DNA of 64,000 bases, from positions 612,406-676,405 of the forward strand of contig JAIWNF010000028.1 in NCBI GenBank assembly GCA_025093555.1, written 5' to 3'. The DNA comes from Circinella umbellata. Taxonomy: Eukaryota > Mucoromycota > Mucoromycetes > Mucorales > Lichtheimiaceae. The notes below the pieces were generated by a model, which searched no databases, was not told the origin of the DNA, and saw only the letters and a program-made list of their open reading frames with translations. Shown piece after piece: positions 34,467 to 47,400 of this stretch; the first letter of the stretch is position 1, and the number at the start of each line of letters is the position of its first letter. Position numbers and translations under genes: made by a program.

Positions 34467-37448
34467 CTATGTCCACAACCGTAATGATCCATCAGCACCT
34501 GAAGAGAAAATCCATGGCTGTGTTGGATGGAATTCAATATTCAATACACCTATAAAAATAGAAAAAATTTATAAATATTTTTGTTCAAATAAAAAATGTA
34601 TTATAATAAAAAGAGAAAGAGGAAAACTTACCAAGACTATCCTTAGTTTCATGACCCTTCAAAATCTTCACTGGAACAACCAATGGATTTTGAAGTAAAT
34701 CATTATAAACCATGCCATAAAATATTTGAATAGTACCATCATCGGATGAAGATGCAAAGAGAGGATAACGACGATGATAGGCCACTTGACGAACAGCCTT
34801 TTGATGGTATCTCAAAGATTTATATGGACGTGAACCAAGATCCATATCAAACCAACACACCTTTTTATCATAACTACCAATAATTAAATTATCACCACCT
34901 GGATGAACATCAATACTTGAAATCCATTTTACACCAGGTTGCATGGTCTTGACTAATTGTTGTTGCATTAAATCATATACTCGTACATAAATTTGTGTCT
35001 ATAAAATTGAATAATAATCCCCCAATAAGTTAGTTCATCTGTGTACATCTAAACATAATAATAATAATAATAAAACACATACCGCAACAAAAAAGATGGG
35101 TTTGATAGGATGGAAAGCCACTTTTTGAACAATACCCTTAAGTCGAGTAAATGGAGTTTGTGTTTGATGTTTTGTTGCTTGATGAATTAATACTTGTCGA
35201 GCATCAGGGGCAACAGTTGCAAAATAATCACCTTTACGATGCCAAGTAATTTGTTTCACAGTTTGACTGTGTTGTAATCGTACTTTATATCCATATTTTT
35301 CTTCTTCTTGTTCAGAAGGTTTAGACCATTGAACTACTTGTCGAACTGGTTTTTCATTTTCATCTTCTGTTGTTGTTGTTTGAGGTCGAGTAAATCCACT
35401 CTTAATATATTGATCTGTTGCCATAGCCAATTCACCAGGACATAATTTAGGAGGTGCAATTAAAAGAACTTCACCGTGACCCACAGAGACAGCAAATAAC
35501 CAAACATCTGGGTTAGGATTCCAAGAAATTTCGTGAATGACATCTTTGAATTGCCACATGAAGAGACAACGACCTGTTGACACTTCCCACATACGAATAG
35601 TCTGATCATCAGAACCGGATAAAAGATAAAGTCCAGAAGAATGTACAGAAAGACTTCGAATACGTGCAGTGTGACCATCATAAGAAAGTGATTGAGCAGT
35701 TGGGAAAGGTTGTAAATCTTTGGGACTTGGTAATTTTGGTACAAGAGAATCGGGATCGACATTGAGCTAAAAAAAAAAAAAGTAGTAGTTTTTTTTAATA
35801 AGTTGTTATTTTTGTTTCAATCATCTCTCTCTTTTAGAAAACATACTCTGTTCTTTCGCACACGAGGTGCCAGATATAAATCCAAACATCGTTGGAATCG
35901 TTCCTGAATAAATCGTTCATAGGCTGGAACATGACGTAAACTCTTGTATCTACAATGAATTGTAAGTATACCATCCATCATTTACTATAACTAAATAACT
36001 AAATAGCTTACTTTTTAGGAAGATAATTCTTTGTTCTGTCTTCTAAATCCAAATCATTCCATTCCTTTACTTCTTGTTCATCAGGAAGATATTCTTCTGG
36101 TGGATTATAACTTTCATCATGCTCTGGTAATTTCATTTTAGGTGCAACAATATGCATAATATGGTCTTCACGTGGTTTATCATCATCACCCCACAAATTA
36201 TAAAATCTAGGTCTTTCATCCTTTGGTTTTCTTGGAACAATACGGCCTGCACGAATAGCTTTAACAATTTTCATTACCTAGACATTCCCACCAAAAAAAT
36301 GAATTAATATATAACTTTTATCCTTTTTATTCTATATTTATTTTAATTTTACCTTTTTAGCTTCCCATTTAGATGGAATAAAACGTCGTTTAGGTTCAGG
36401 ACGAGCGGATAAAGGCATTTGTTCGGTTTTGCTAGTAAACCATTCTACTGTAGGTTCATAAGGATTATAATCAGAATCAGGAATAATACCACGTTGTAAT
36501 CGTTGAATAATATCCATTTCTTCATCATTCAAAACAATATCTTTTCCTTCTTTGTCACTACGAACAGTCTTCCAAGAATCAGGATCATCCATAGTAGATA
36601 AGAATTTTTCAAGTTCATCCGCTGTTGCTGGTTTCAAAATCTTTTTGCCATCAATATCATAACCAATGTGAGGCAAATCTTTATACCATTCAGCTGGAAT
36701 ATTACCCACTGTGTTTTCAGTCTAATTAATGAATGAAAATTAATCAATTATATAAACAGAGTGTTCTATTGTTCTATATAAAACAAACCTCTTCAGTTGA
36801 ACTATCACTATCATAGTTTGCCTCAATGTCAGGTAATTTTTCGAGTGGTTTCCTTTAAGATAATAATAATTTAAATGTAATTAGATTAAATAACACATCA
36901 ATCAAAATAAATATAGAATAACACACTTACTGATTCATTGATTCTTCTTCATCTAAATCAGCTTCATCCAAACTATCACCAGCCATATAATCATCCTCTT
37001 CTTCTTCTTCTTCTTCTTCTTCAATATCTTCTTCAATACCTTCTTCCAACTTTTCATCATCATAATCACTGTCCTCTTCATCACTGCTAATACTTAATTC
37101 AGGAAATGCTTCAATTTCACTATCATTTTCATCAAAATCACTTTCTTCCACTTGTTCTTCTTCGTCGTCGTCGTCGTCGTCATCCCCATCAAGTGCGATC
37201 TCGCCATAATCGGAATCATCGTCACTACTTTCTTCCTGTTCTAATTCTTCAACAGCACGTTTCTTTAATGATCGTTTATCATTCACCTTGGTTGTTGTTG
37301 TTGTTATCGATTTTTGTTGTTGTACAGTGGTTTTTGTTGATTTAAGGGCAGGTTTCGCTATTTTGGCATTAGATTTAGCTGGTTCTTTGGAAGTTTTTGG
37401 TGCCTTTTCATGAAGTTTGGCGGCGAACTTCACTGATTTTTTTGGCAT
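34467..37448 (-). CDS. ERB1: Ribosome biogenesis protein BOP1/ERB1
   Basis: Eight exons: 37448-36931, 36852-36789, 36721-36353, 36277-36012, 35949-35847, 35766-35083, 34998-34632 and 34549-34467; 817 residues. A basic N-terminus ([18 protein letters not shown]) precedes a long D/E-rich region. The BOP1N domain follows: [53 protein letters not shown] and [11 protein letters not shown]. Then come at least five WD40 repeats ([43 protein letters not shown]). Erb1 works with Nop7 and Ytm1 (PeBoW) in 60S precursor maturation in the nucleolus. It is divergent from HMCES. Identification is secure. Confidence 0.96.
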
Positions 37449-37763
37449 GACGAATGGATGGGAGAAATAAAATATATATATATATATATATACACACACA
37501 CTCAACTCACTTCACTCAAGAGGAAGTTATTAAAATAATAAAAAAAGGTGTGAAAAAATTAAAAAATTAGGAAAGCCCTTTTTTTTTTTTGGCAGGAAAT
37601 TTAGCTCTCAAACCCGAACAAAATCCGTGGCTTATTTTAAAAAAAAGGTATAAAGTGGAGTTTCCTTTTTTGGTGTATATTCTAATGCTGCGTATAGGGC
37701 ACCCCCCCCCCACTCACTCACTCACCACCTTTCTTCTCCCCCGCTCCCCGTTTAAAAATAATA
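37449..37763. promoter_or_regulatory. Divergent promoter between ERB1 and HMCES
   Basis: 315 bp between start codons, with (AT)n(AC)n at 37474-37501 close to the ERB1 start, a T-run near 37580 and a C-rich patch near 37704-37745. No motif assigned. Confidence 0.4.
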
Positions 37764-38914
37764 ATGTGTGGACGTTTTGCTTGTTCTTTATGTCCTAATA
37801 TAATAAAAAATAAAGTTAAAGAAAGTAATATAGATATTACTAATGAATGGGTGAATGAAGAATTATTTTTTCCAAGTTTTAATGTGGGACCACGTAAATA
37901 CATTCCTGTTATTCGAAGCACTTTAAATAATGAAGCTATTATGCAAAGTATGCAATGGGGATTTATTCCAAGTTGGACAAAACAATATCCAGATAGACAA
38001 GTAAATATTTATATATTTAATAACTTGAACTTTTTTAAAGCTTATAAATAATAATATATGTATTTTTAGCCAATTAATGCAAGATCTGATACGTTAATAG
38101 GGTCATCTATATTTGATCAATCAAAAAATAAAGGTCGTTGTATAATTGTTGCAGAAGGGTTGGTAAAGAAAAGAAAACAATCTCTTATGTATATAATAAA
38201 CTATTAACGTCTTTTTATAATGCAATAGATTTTATGAATGGAAAGTACTAAAAAGTGGTAAAAAAATCCCATATTATACAAAACGAAAAGATGGAAAATT
38301 AATGCTCTTTGCTGGTCTTTATGCTCTTTCACATATTGATGGTAAATGAATATCCTATCTAGCAAGTATTCCTATACGTATTAATGATATGATATCTGCA
38401 TATATATATAGATAAAGAAAGATATACATGTACGATTGTTACTACAGATGCATCTTCTTTTTTCAAATTTTTACATGATCGTATGCCTGTTATATTAGAA
38501 AATAACTCATCTGATGTGAATGTTTGGATATCAAATGAACCTTGGAGTAAAAATCAAGTGAACATTATGAATTCTTTTAAAGGAGAATTAGATTGGTAAG
38601 TCTTATTATTATTATTACTATAAAACACTGAATATTTACAAATATATAAAAGTTATCAAGTAACAGATGCTGTTGGATCAACAAGAAATAATTCACCTGA
38701 TTTTATTATTCCTGTGGATCAACTGAAAGGATCTATTTCTAATTTCTTTAAAAAAGAAAAAGATGTATCAACAACAACAAAACCATTGATAATGGAAACA
38801 AAGGGAATAAAACGCGAACGAACAATGGATGATGATTCATCAATAGTAAATTTAAATGATAAAAAAGATATAAAAAAGAAACAAAAAATTACAAGTTTTT
38901 TTAATAAACAATAA
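37764..38914 (+). CDS. HMCES: SRAP-domain abasic-site shield protein (HMCES/YedK family)
   Basis: Five exons: 37764-38000, 38070-38158, 38229-38341, 38412-38595 and 38653-38914; 294 residues. It begins MCGRFA; Cys2 becomes N-terminal after Met removal and forms the thiazolidine crosslink with abasic sites. Other SRAP residues are present: FNVGP (active-site Asn), MQWGFIPSW, NARSDTL, EGFYEWK (catalytic Glu) and HDRMPVIL (His). The protein protects abasic sites in single-stranded DNA at replication forks. The C-terminal tail (about residues 230-294) is basic and disordered and carries two IxxFF motifs (SISNFFKK and KITSFFNKQ). These resemble PCNA-interacting boxes without the leading Gln. The 3' end lies 12 bp from the end of LAMTOR5 on the other strand. 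Confidence 0.95.
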
Positions 38915-38926
38915 AATTGGCTTAAT

Positions 38927-39437
38927 CTACATGAAAATGGCAAGGGTAAAAGAACCTTCGTTACGAATAACCACTTTACTATAATAAAATAGATTAGTTA
39001 TATATGTAAAAGCTATCTATCTATTTATTTATTTATTACCTGTGTTCATAAGCCAAGGTAATGGTTGGGTATTGTTCTTCTTCTGAAGGTGTAGAAAGTT
39101 CACGAGCAGTTCGTGCAATAGCTGCTGCATTAGCTGCTGCATCACTCTTTGCAATTCCTCTTGCTTTTTTTTAAAGAAAAAACATGAACAAAAAAGACTT
39201 AAGTGAGTTTTATTGTCGGTTATTTTATTTTATTTTATTTTATTTTATTTTATTTACCTCCAAGACATAAACCCATTTCGTCAGCTAATAATACACCTTT
39301 GACATCTTCTCTACTTGCACTAAGGTATTATTAATTAGAAATAAATATAAAAATTAGTGTTATCCATTTAAAAAGAATAATTTGAAAAAAAAGGGTACAA
39401 ACATTTGATCAAGAGTTGAATTGAGTTCTTGGTCCAT
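38927..39437 (-). CDS. LAMTOR5: Ragulator subunit LAMTOR5 (HBXIP) homologue
   Basis: Four exons: 39437-39403, 39319-39258, 39163-39040 and 38978-38927; 90 residues against 91 in human. MDQELNSTLDQIASREDVKG is followed by VLLADEMGLCLGARG, the roadblock-fold glycine turn, then AANAAAIARTAREL and the terminal strand KVVIRNEGSFTLAIF. LAMTOR5 is part of the pentameric Ragulator that anchors Rag GTPases on lysosome/vacuole for TORC1 control. Ascomycete yeasts use the shorter Ego complex, so a LAMTOR5-type gene fits an early-diverging fungus. Introns are tiny and too short for automated frame calls. A (TATTT)n repeat lies in the second intron. Confidence 0.85.
39219..39256. repeat. (TATTT)n pentanucleotide repeat
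   Basis: About seven TATTT units inside the second intron of the LAMTOR5 gene, right next to its donor site. Confidence 0.9.
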
Positions 39438-39643
39438 TTATATATTGATGCTTAAGGGATATGTAATAAAAAGTCAAACAGTGAAAAAAAGGTCGGGATT
39501 TTTGAGAGAGAGAAAGAGAGATTTATTCTTTTATTTTCCCATTTTTGCATTAAAAGGTTAACCACTCTCCTCACAAGGTTGAATTATAATAATAGCAGTA
39601 ATAATACACTTTATTTTATGCACCTTTTTTCTAACAAAAATAT

Positions 39644-40143
39644 CTAACCAATATAATTTACACAAAAGAAATGAAGTAATAAAGAACAAATAACAAAATC
39701 GGCAAAAGATCTATAATTCACATTTTGAAAGAAACAAAAGTTAGAATTGTTTAATATAAGAAAATAAGAAGAAATCATTTTTACCGTTCGGGTGATATGG
39801 TTTTAAACATATCTTTATTTTGTCCATTCGTTTGAATACGTAAATTCACTATATTTATATTTATATATATATATATATATATATTAGTACTTGTGTATAT
39901 ACACCCATTCATATTATTGTTATTATTATTTTTATTACCTGCTAAAACAAAACTACCAACAGTTGAAATGAATCCCGCTAAAAAGGCATTATAAGGAAAT
40001 GTACCCACTGTAGCCATGTAGATGAATTGAAAAATACCAGATAACATTATATAAACGAGATAAAAATCTACAATTTTTAAATTGGTTGGTGTATCCTTTT
40101 TATATGTAATAGCAAATTTTTGTAACGCGTTCGTAAGTTCCAT
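39644..40143 (-). CDS. OST2: Oligosaccharyltransferase subunit DAD1/OST2
   Basis: Exons 40143-39939, 39848-39785 and 39710-39644; 111 residues (human DAD1 113). Helical segments LKIVDFYLVYIMLSGIFQFI and PYNAFLAGFISTVGSFVLA, then VNLRIQTNGQNK and ISPERSFADFVICS, and the terminal FFCVNYIG that mirrors the VVMNFVG end of animal DAD1. It is a small ER membrane subunit of the complex that N-glycosylates nascent proteins. The last exon completes the C-terminus after the SPER motif. Reading through the donor gives a false stop that would truncate the protein. Confidence 0.95.
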
Positions 40144-41193
40144 GTTTTGATTATTATAATTGTAATTTATGAAATGGGAAAAGGTGGTTAAGTATGTGTT
40201 TTAAGGTACTTACACGTTACTGGCTGATAAGTCTTGCTTTAAATAATATAATTCATATTCCGATACCATTTTAATACCATATTTAGAATAGGGTTACAGT
40301 TTCTTGTTGAACATTGAACATGGTAAAAAGCTAATTTATATATATATGGGCACTCACTTGGTTTAGTAATAGTAAACACTACTTAATGATATAAAGACTT
40401 TTTTACAACCTGAGCTTTAATTAATATGGTACGTAGATCATGAAACTTAAGAAATAATTCATGAGTGTTGGGTTGCTATGAAGATCTTTTTGAATATTTT
40501 TTGCTCCGCTAAATAATTGAAACCAATTTTTTTTTTAGTGGCTCTATATAAATATAAAAAAAGATGGAGCTATTATAAGAAAGGAGAAAAGATCCGCGTT
40601 ACCTTTAATAATAGTAATATCTTCTTGCTGAAATGAATTCATTTCATTCACAAAAAAAAAGCAAAAAGCTTATCAATTTGTAAATTATATTATCAGGTAC
40701 CAAACATTTTCAATTTGGATACGATGATAGTTTAGAATCCAATGAGTTAAAAACTTGATTAAACCCCCCCTCCTTCTGCCAAAAATGAAAAACGGCGGGC
40801 GGGGTTGTATCCGATAAATGGATCCAATTTAGGGAAGGGCTCCCTTTTTTTTTTTTTTTTTCCTCTCCTCTTCATTTATTTCAAGCTTCTTTTTTTTTGG
40901 AACCTTTTTTTCTTTCCGAGCTCAACCAAAAAATTATTTGCTTTTCTTTTTTTTCCCAACTCCTCTTCTTCTCGTCATTTGGTTTTAGTTTCATTAAAAA
41001 ACAACATTATATCAGTTTTTAAAACCAATTTAAATTGGATTCAATTCCTAAAAAAAAAAGAATAACCCTTCTTTTTTTTTTCGCGCAACTCATTTCATTT
41101 CAAACACTTCCCCCCCCCGCTCTGATCTTTTCCCCCCTCCCCTCTCCTTTTATTTTTATTCTCCCTTGTGTCTTTTTAACAATAATTAATATA
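40144..41193. other. Divergent intergenic region, OST2 and SKN7 upstream flanks
   Basis: Contains a 19-codon upstream frame on the minus strand (40269-40210) ending 67 bp before the OST2 start, a T-run at 40845-40862 and pyrimidine-rich C/T sequence at 41080-41165 immediately upstream of SKN7. No further gene seen. Confidence 0.5.
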
Positions 41194-44037
41194 ATGGATC
41201 AAACCAATGTCAAGGTGGAATATACTATACCAACAAAACGTCAAGCGAATGGAAATAATAAAAAAGTGATCAATAATCAAAAAAATAATTCAGGCAATAC
41301 ACGAATAAACGATGGTACTGGATCTGTACCTGAATTCATTCAAAAGCTTTTCAGGTAAAAAAAAACTCAATGAAAAGATGTGTGTACCTCAAAAAGAAGT
41401 ATTCTTTTTTAGTATAATAAAAGGGGACGGAGGGTGAAGAAGATATATCAAAAAAGAGAGAGAAAGAGAGAGAAATAAGTATATTATTTAACACATTTTT
41501 TAAAAATATATAACAGGATGCTTGAAAATAAAGCATTTAAAAATACATTCTGTTGGGGACCTGATGGAGCAACTTTTGTTGTCAAGGATACCAATGAATT
41601 TGCTAAAACAATTCTACCCAAACATTTTAAGCATTGTAATTTTGCTAGTTTTGTGCGTCAACTCAACAAATATGATTTCCATAAGGTTCGGAACGCCGAA
41701 GATGGTCAAAAACCTTATGGTGATCAGGTGAGAAAAGACATTATATATAACTATTCATTTATTTACCTAAACACTAAAAAAAAACGACTTTATTATCTAT
41801 TAGGCTTGGGAATTTGCTCATCCAAAATTCAGACGAGATCGTAAAGATTTATTAGAAGAGATTCGAAGAAAAACACCAGGAAAGCATAAAAAAGAAGAAG
41901 CTGCTGCTGCTGCTGCTGCTGTCGCTGCTACATATTCTTCTTCATCCACGATAGGAAAAGACAATAAGAATCTGGGATCCGATGGAATAAAAGCTTCTCA
42001 AGAAGACGAACTGAATGCTGAGTCATTAAACGAGATACGGCAATTAACAGAAAAACTTCAAACTCAAATTACACAATTGGAATTATCACAATCTAATATG
42101 GAAACAACAGTTCAACGACTTTCTAATAATGATCAATTAATTCTTACTGAATTTATGAATCTTAGTAAAAATATGGCTGCCAAAGATGATCTTATTCGTC
42201 AATTTTTACAAATTGCTGTCAATCGTGATAAGGGTAAGTTTCTTTTAATTAATTTCATAGTGTTTGAAAATAGAAGGTTTTTCTTTTTTGACAATTAAAA
42301 ACCTTGTAGAAACTCATGCACCATCGTTGCACAATAATACCGAATCGAGTACAACATCTGCAGAAACACAAAAACTTCTTGATTCCTATTCTAAAGTATC
42401 AAGTGCCAATGCTGTACAATTGGATAATATTACAAAACAATTACAAGTATCACCTAATACACCTTGGCCTCAACAACAACAACAACAAGATCCTACTGTA
42501 CCTTCTCAACCATCCGATCATCATCCTTTTAATAACATACCTAATCAATCTAATCATCCTGCCGTTGTTGCTGCTGCTCATATGAATGCTGGAAGTATTA
42601 TTGGATCTCCTTTAAAAACGGGTGAAGGTTTAGCTTTTGTTCGATTGGGTCGGCTCTCACCACATATGTCGGTCAAAGATAATAAACCTTCACTTGAAAT
42701 TCGAGTAACTCCTGAACAAGCCGCTGCTGCTAATCAACAGCAACGGCAACAACATCAACAACAGCACCATTCACAGCAACAACAGCAACCTATGACAACA
42801 CCTATACCATCCTCTTCATCATTACAGGATCCTTTGACAAGTAATATCAATACACTCAGTATGAAACGAAAATTAGGAGGAAACGGCTGGACAGTTCCTC
42901 CTCGTGTGTTGCTGGTCGACGACGATTCTGTCTATCGAGATATAAGCGGGAAATTATTGCAAGTCATTGGTTGTACAATTGATTTAGCAAAAGATGGTAT
43001 GGAAGCAATACGAATGATGGGTGCAGAGAAATATGATTTGATCTTAATGGTAAGAAAAAAAAATATCTTTTTTTTTATTTATCTACACACACACACACCT
43101 TCATATGCATTGAAAAAAACATTTTTCTTTGAAAATGTCTTAGGATATTGTCATGCCAAACTTGGATGGTATTTCTGCAACACGTAACATTCGACAATAT
43201 GATATGTTGACACCCATTATTTCCATGACATCCAATTTTACTGATAACGACATTGTACAATATGTTGGAAGTGGAATGAATGACATTTTACCCAAACCCT
43301 TCTCAAAACGTACACTTTATGGTATACTTGAAAAATACTGTGCGCATTTGAAGGTCATGCAACGATTCCAAGACCCAACAGCTATTCCTCGAGGCTTAGG
43401 GCTATTACCACCCGCAACATTAACAGATACCAGTAGTACCAGTGGTAATAGCAGTAGTAGCAGTAGTAGTGCTGTTAGTAGTGTTACTCCTGCTAGTGGT
43501 AATACGGGCTCTTTTATTGAAGAAATTCCAGCTGTACCAGTCTCATCAGTAACAGCAACAAGTGCTCCACAACCACAACCACAACCAGTACCTCAAGTTC
43601 CAACTCACTCAATTCCATCCTCTCATCCTGTTGTGAATACACCTATGAGTACTGCTTCAATAGCTTATCCTGTTCCTATGAATTCTGGTGTGGGTATGCA
43701 ACAACATAATAATATGAATTCACAAGCATATCATCAGCAACAGCATTCATCAACAATGGGTACTGCGACAATAGCAAGACAACCACCTATGGTGCATAAT
43801 AGCAATGTTCCAATGAATCCAGTTTGGTCACAGCCACCACCTTCAACAACAACAACAACAATAACAACAACACAACAGCCTCCAATCTCCATGCAACAGC
43901 AAACAATGATGCCTTCAGGTGATGCCAAACTGGTTTGGACTCCGAATTCTTCATCAGAGACGCAGGCGCCTCAAGGTGGTGAATTTACTATTGCTTCTAA
44001 TGGAATCAAACGAAGGAGAGTTAATGAAGCTCAATAA
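41194..44037 (+). CDS. SKN7: SKN7-type transcription factor and response regulator
   Basis: Five exons: 41194-41354, 41517-41727, 41804-42233, 42310-43049 and 43144-44037; 811 residues. HSF-type DNA-binding domain at about residues 47-150 (VPEFIQKLFRMLENK, FAKTILPKHFKHCNFASFVR, QLNKYDFHKV). A coiled coil follows (residues ~190-260; LTEKLQTQITQLELSQSN). The receiver domain is near residues 510-625: RVLLVDDDSVYRDISGK with the acidic pocket, LILMDIVMPNLDG with the phospho-accepting Asp, then MTSN and LPKPFSK with the conserved Lys. Skn7 is the nuclear output of the Sln1-Ypd1 phosphorelay for oxidative, osmotic and cell-wall stress. The long C-terminus is Q/P/S/T-rich. Poly-Q/H tracts also lie between the coiled coil and receiver. 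Confidence 0.96.
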
Positions 44038-44205
44038 ATATAATAAATATAATAACGATGTAACTCACATGCACACACATATTTGTTTTGATGTATATAT
44101 GTAATTTCTCTTCACATGTTTCCTACCCCCTGACCCCCTTTTTTTAACATCCATTCTTATTAATTATCATTTCAAACTTTCTCCACTCGAAATGCACATA
44201 TACAT

Positions 44206-44248
<43 letters not shown>

Positions 44249-44464
44249 AGCAACATATTTTTTTTTACCTCATTCATTTCACGCACACGTACACATAATA
44301 TATATATATATACTCTTTTTAGCATCTGTTTTTATTTTTTTCCACTTCAACTTGTATACATAAAAAAAAAAGTGGTGTTACTTTTTTTTATTATTTTAAT
44401 ACAACCTGTTTTCTTTGTTTATTTATTATTTAACTTGTTATATACAAATGTGGGATTATCTTTA
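44038..44464. other. Convergent intergenic region, SKN7 and DNA2 3' ends
   Basis: Holds a (CA)n(TA)n microsatellite at 44204-44248 and A/T-rich sequence; no gene. Confidence 0.55.
44204..44248. repeat. (CA)n(TA)n microsatellite
   Basis: About thirteen CA units followed by about nine TA units in the SKN7/DNA2 convergent region. Confidence 0.9.
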
Positions 44465-47400
44465 TTATAATGATGAATTATATACATCTCGAAGAATGGG
44501 TCTATTCTTAAGTAATGCTTCAGTTGGAGAATGAGTTTTATGTTCTCGTTTACGTTTTTCAGGTGATAATGGTGGTGGTACTTGAATGATATGTTCGTTT
44601 TGAGCATCTCTGTGAAGTTTATAAATCTAAACAAAAATAATAATTTATTTTTTAGTTGTTTTAGTGTGTGTCTGTTTATAAGGTACACGAATTTTACTAA
44701 CCCAGTTATTAGAATTCATCAATTCGATAAAATAATTAAATAAAGCTGATGTAGATAGTGTCGATGAAGATCCAATAATAACAATCTTGCTTTTCGCACG
44801 TGTAAATGCAACATTAATACGACGCCAATCTCTTAATAATTCACCCGTCTATTATTTATTGTTATTTGGTAAGAACATAAATCATTACGAAGAAGAAGAA
44901 GAAAAATTATACCTTGCCGGTTTCATTATTTCTAACAAGAGAAACTAATACACATTCTTTATCTCGACCTTGATATTTATCAATAGTTGCAATTTCTACT
45001 TCTGGTCTTCCACGCATGGATTGAGATATTAATCTCAGTTGAGAACGATAGACAGAAATAACTGCTAATTGACTTTCTGGTACACCAGCAATCAAAAAAG
45101 CTTCTGCTAATTGAGTTATAATTGAAACTTCCACATTATTAACAATATTTTCCAATACTCTTTCTTCTGTTGCTGACATTTGATCAGTATCTAAAAATAC
45201 AACTTTACGGCTAAATGAAAAAAGATGAGTGTTGATTTTTTTTTTTTGGTGGATACAAATTATAATGGAGTCAGAAGTTTTTTTTTTTTACCTAGGATCC
45301 AAAGCCTGTTCAATCCAACATGATTCTTTTTCACAACTTGAAACAGTATGAATTTTATAAAGTGCTTGTTGATAATGTGGTAAATAAAGTTCCTTCTGAG
45401 CAACAGATTCATTTCCACATTTTAATTTGTTATCATAAATCAAATTATTTGAAATGGTCATGATATCTTTGTTCATTCGATATTGATATTCTAAATAAGC
45501 AATGGCTTCTGGATGAGCTTCTGCTAATAGAGCAAAAAGTGATTTTTGTAATCCACTATCTCGTGCAACATCATTTCGTACCTTAAAGAAAAAAAAACAA
45601 AGAGTTAAATAAAGTTTTATAATTGGAGGATGTATGAAAAAAAAAGAGTTACTATACCAAAGGTGGAAGTTGATACTGATCACCCACAAGAACAAAAACA
45701 TCAGCATATCTTAAAGGTCCAATACATGTAGGTAATGTGATTTGTGAAGCTTCATCAATTATACAATAATCGAATCTTCTTTTTAGAAATAAATTACTAT
45801 AGCAAAAAAAAAAGGACATAAATAACAACAATAATAATAAAACCAGTTGTTAATGATGCGTCACATTGAAGAGAAGAGAATAACTTACTGTCCAATACCC
45901 AAACATGTTACACCTACAACTTGTTTATTAGAATAGAAATCTTCCAGATCTTTTACTGTTGTTAACGTTGGATTATTATTGGGCATAGAACTACGCAAGG
46001 ATGGCATCACCTGAATATATATATATATTTAATTATTTTAATGCATTGAAAAAAGATTATTTTTTTTTACATGGCACACACGCATATGTAAATCATTCTT
46101 GTACTGACCTTTTCAGGATTACCAAGACGAAGAACATCTACTCCACTGTTACGCACTTTAATTAACACATTATCAAGTGCAGTATGCGTGTACGCTGTCA
46201 AAAGTACTGATTTACCACGTTCTACTAATGTCTTGATTATATGGGCTGTTGTTGTAGTTTTTCCGGTTCCAGGCATACCCAAAATAATGGCATAATCCTG
46301 TGCTATACATATATATATACATATTTATATACAAAACTTTCTATTGATATACATTTCTATCTACACCGTAAAACAACAAGAACGAATTTTTTATTTACCT
46401 GATAATACTTTTTCAACAGCCCCTTGTTGACCAGGATTAAGTGAAGGGGGCATTTCAATAGAGGCTGGAGAAACGAAACTAGGTTTAACACGATCCACAA
46501 TTAAACGTCTTCTTTTCACGTCACCACCATCTTCTTCTTGAGTAAACAGGCTAACGATATTTCGTCTCATCAATGCCATACCACTTGACATTTCATCCTT
46601 ATCAATTCGATATGTATTTGAATGACCATTATTAACAAAGACTTGTCTGAGATGTTCATCGAAATTAGGACCTCTTTTTGGCGTGCTTCGAAGTGGCGAT
46701 GTCAGATTAATTTGTACAGAGTCGTGATTTAAACGTAACACAAAACCCATTCCGAGATTAATGTGACCTTGTGTACTAGAAATAACGACTGGATCGCCCA
46801 CATTAATCATGGATGTAAGCATATTTAATTTTTCTTTGGATTCAGCATCGCGACGAAAACTAACGATTGATTCGGTTTCTCCAGAAAAAGAGGAATCGTA
46901 TACCATATTATTCCAACATCTATTTGTATATATATATATTCAGATAAGAGAGACATCTTTAATTACTTTTCCATTAAAGCACCTTCTTTTCTGACCATTC
47001 TATTATAACTTGATATATTTATATATATGCTTTACCTGCCACTTAATTCTCTTAATTCTGCTGGCATACGCCAGATATCACGTCGTATATAATCGATATC
47101 ATCTTCTTCAAGATCAATTAATTGTTGCCAATGACGAAACATGATTAATGCTGTTTCATTCAAATGGTTCGTCTTTCCATCAAACCAATCAGAGAGTCCA
47201 CTTGATGCACCATCCCCATTCTCGACCGATTTGTGGAATAATAAACAAGCACTATCCATGGCACAATGTTGACATGTATGTGGATTTTTGAGCATAGCAG
47301 GCAGAGCATGTCTATTTTGCATTGCTGAAGCCAATCTATTGCGTGCCATGACTAAGTTGCGAACATCATTACGTGCTTGTTCAACCATATAGATATTATT

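Noticed and set aside
36927..37505. Longer ERB1 start (MSVCVYIYIYIFYFSHPFV...)
   Set aside because: The extension is translated from an (AC)n(AT)n repeat; [11 protein letters not shown] at 37448 is the natural basic start.
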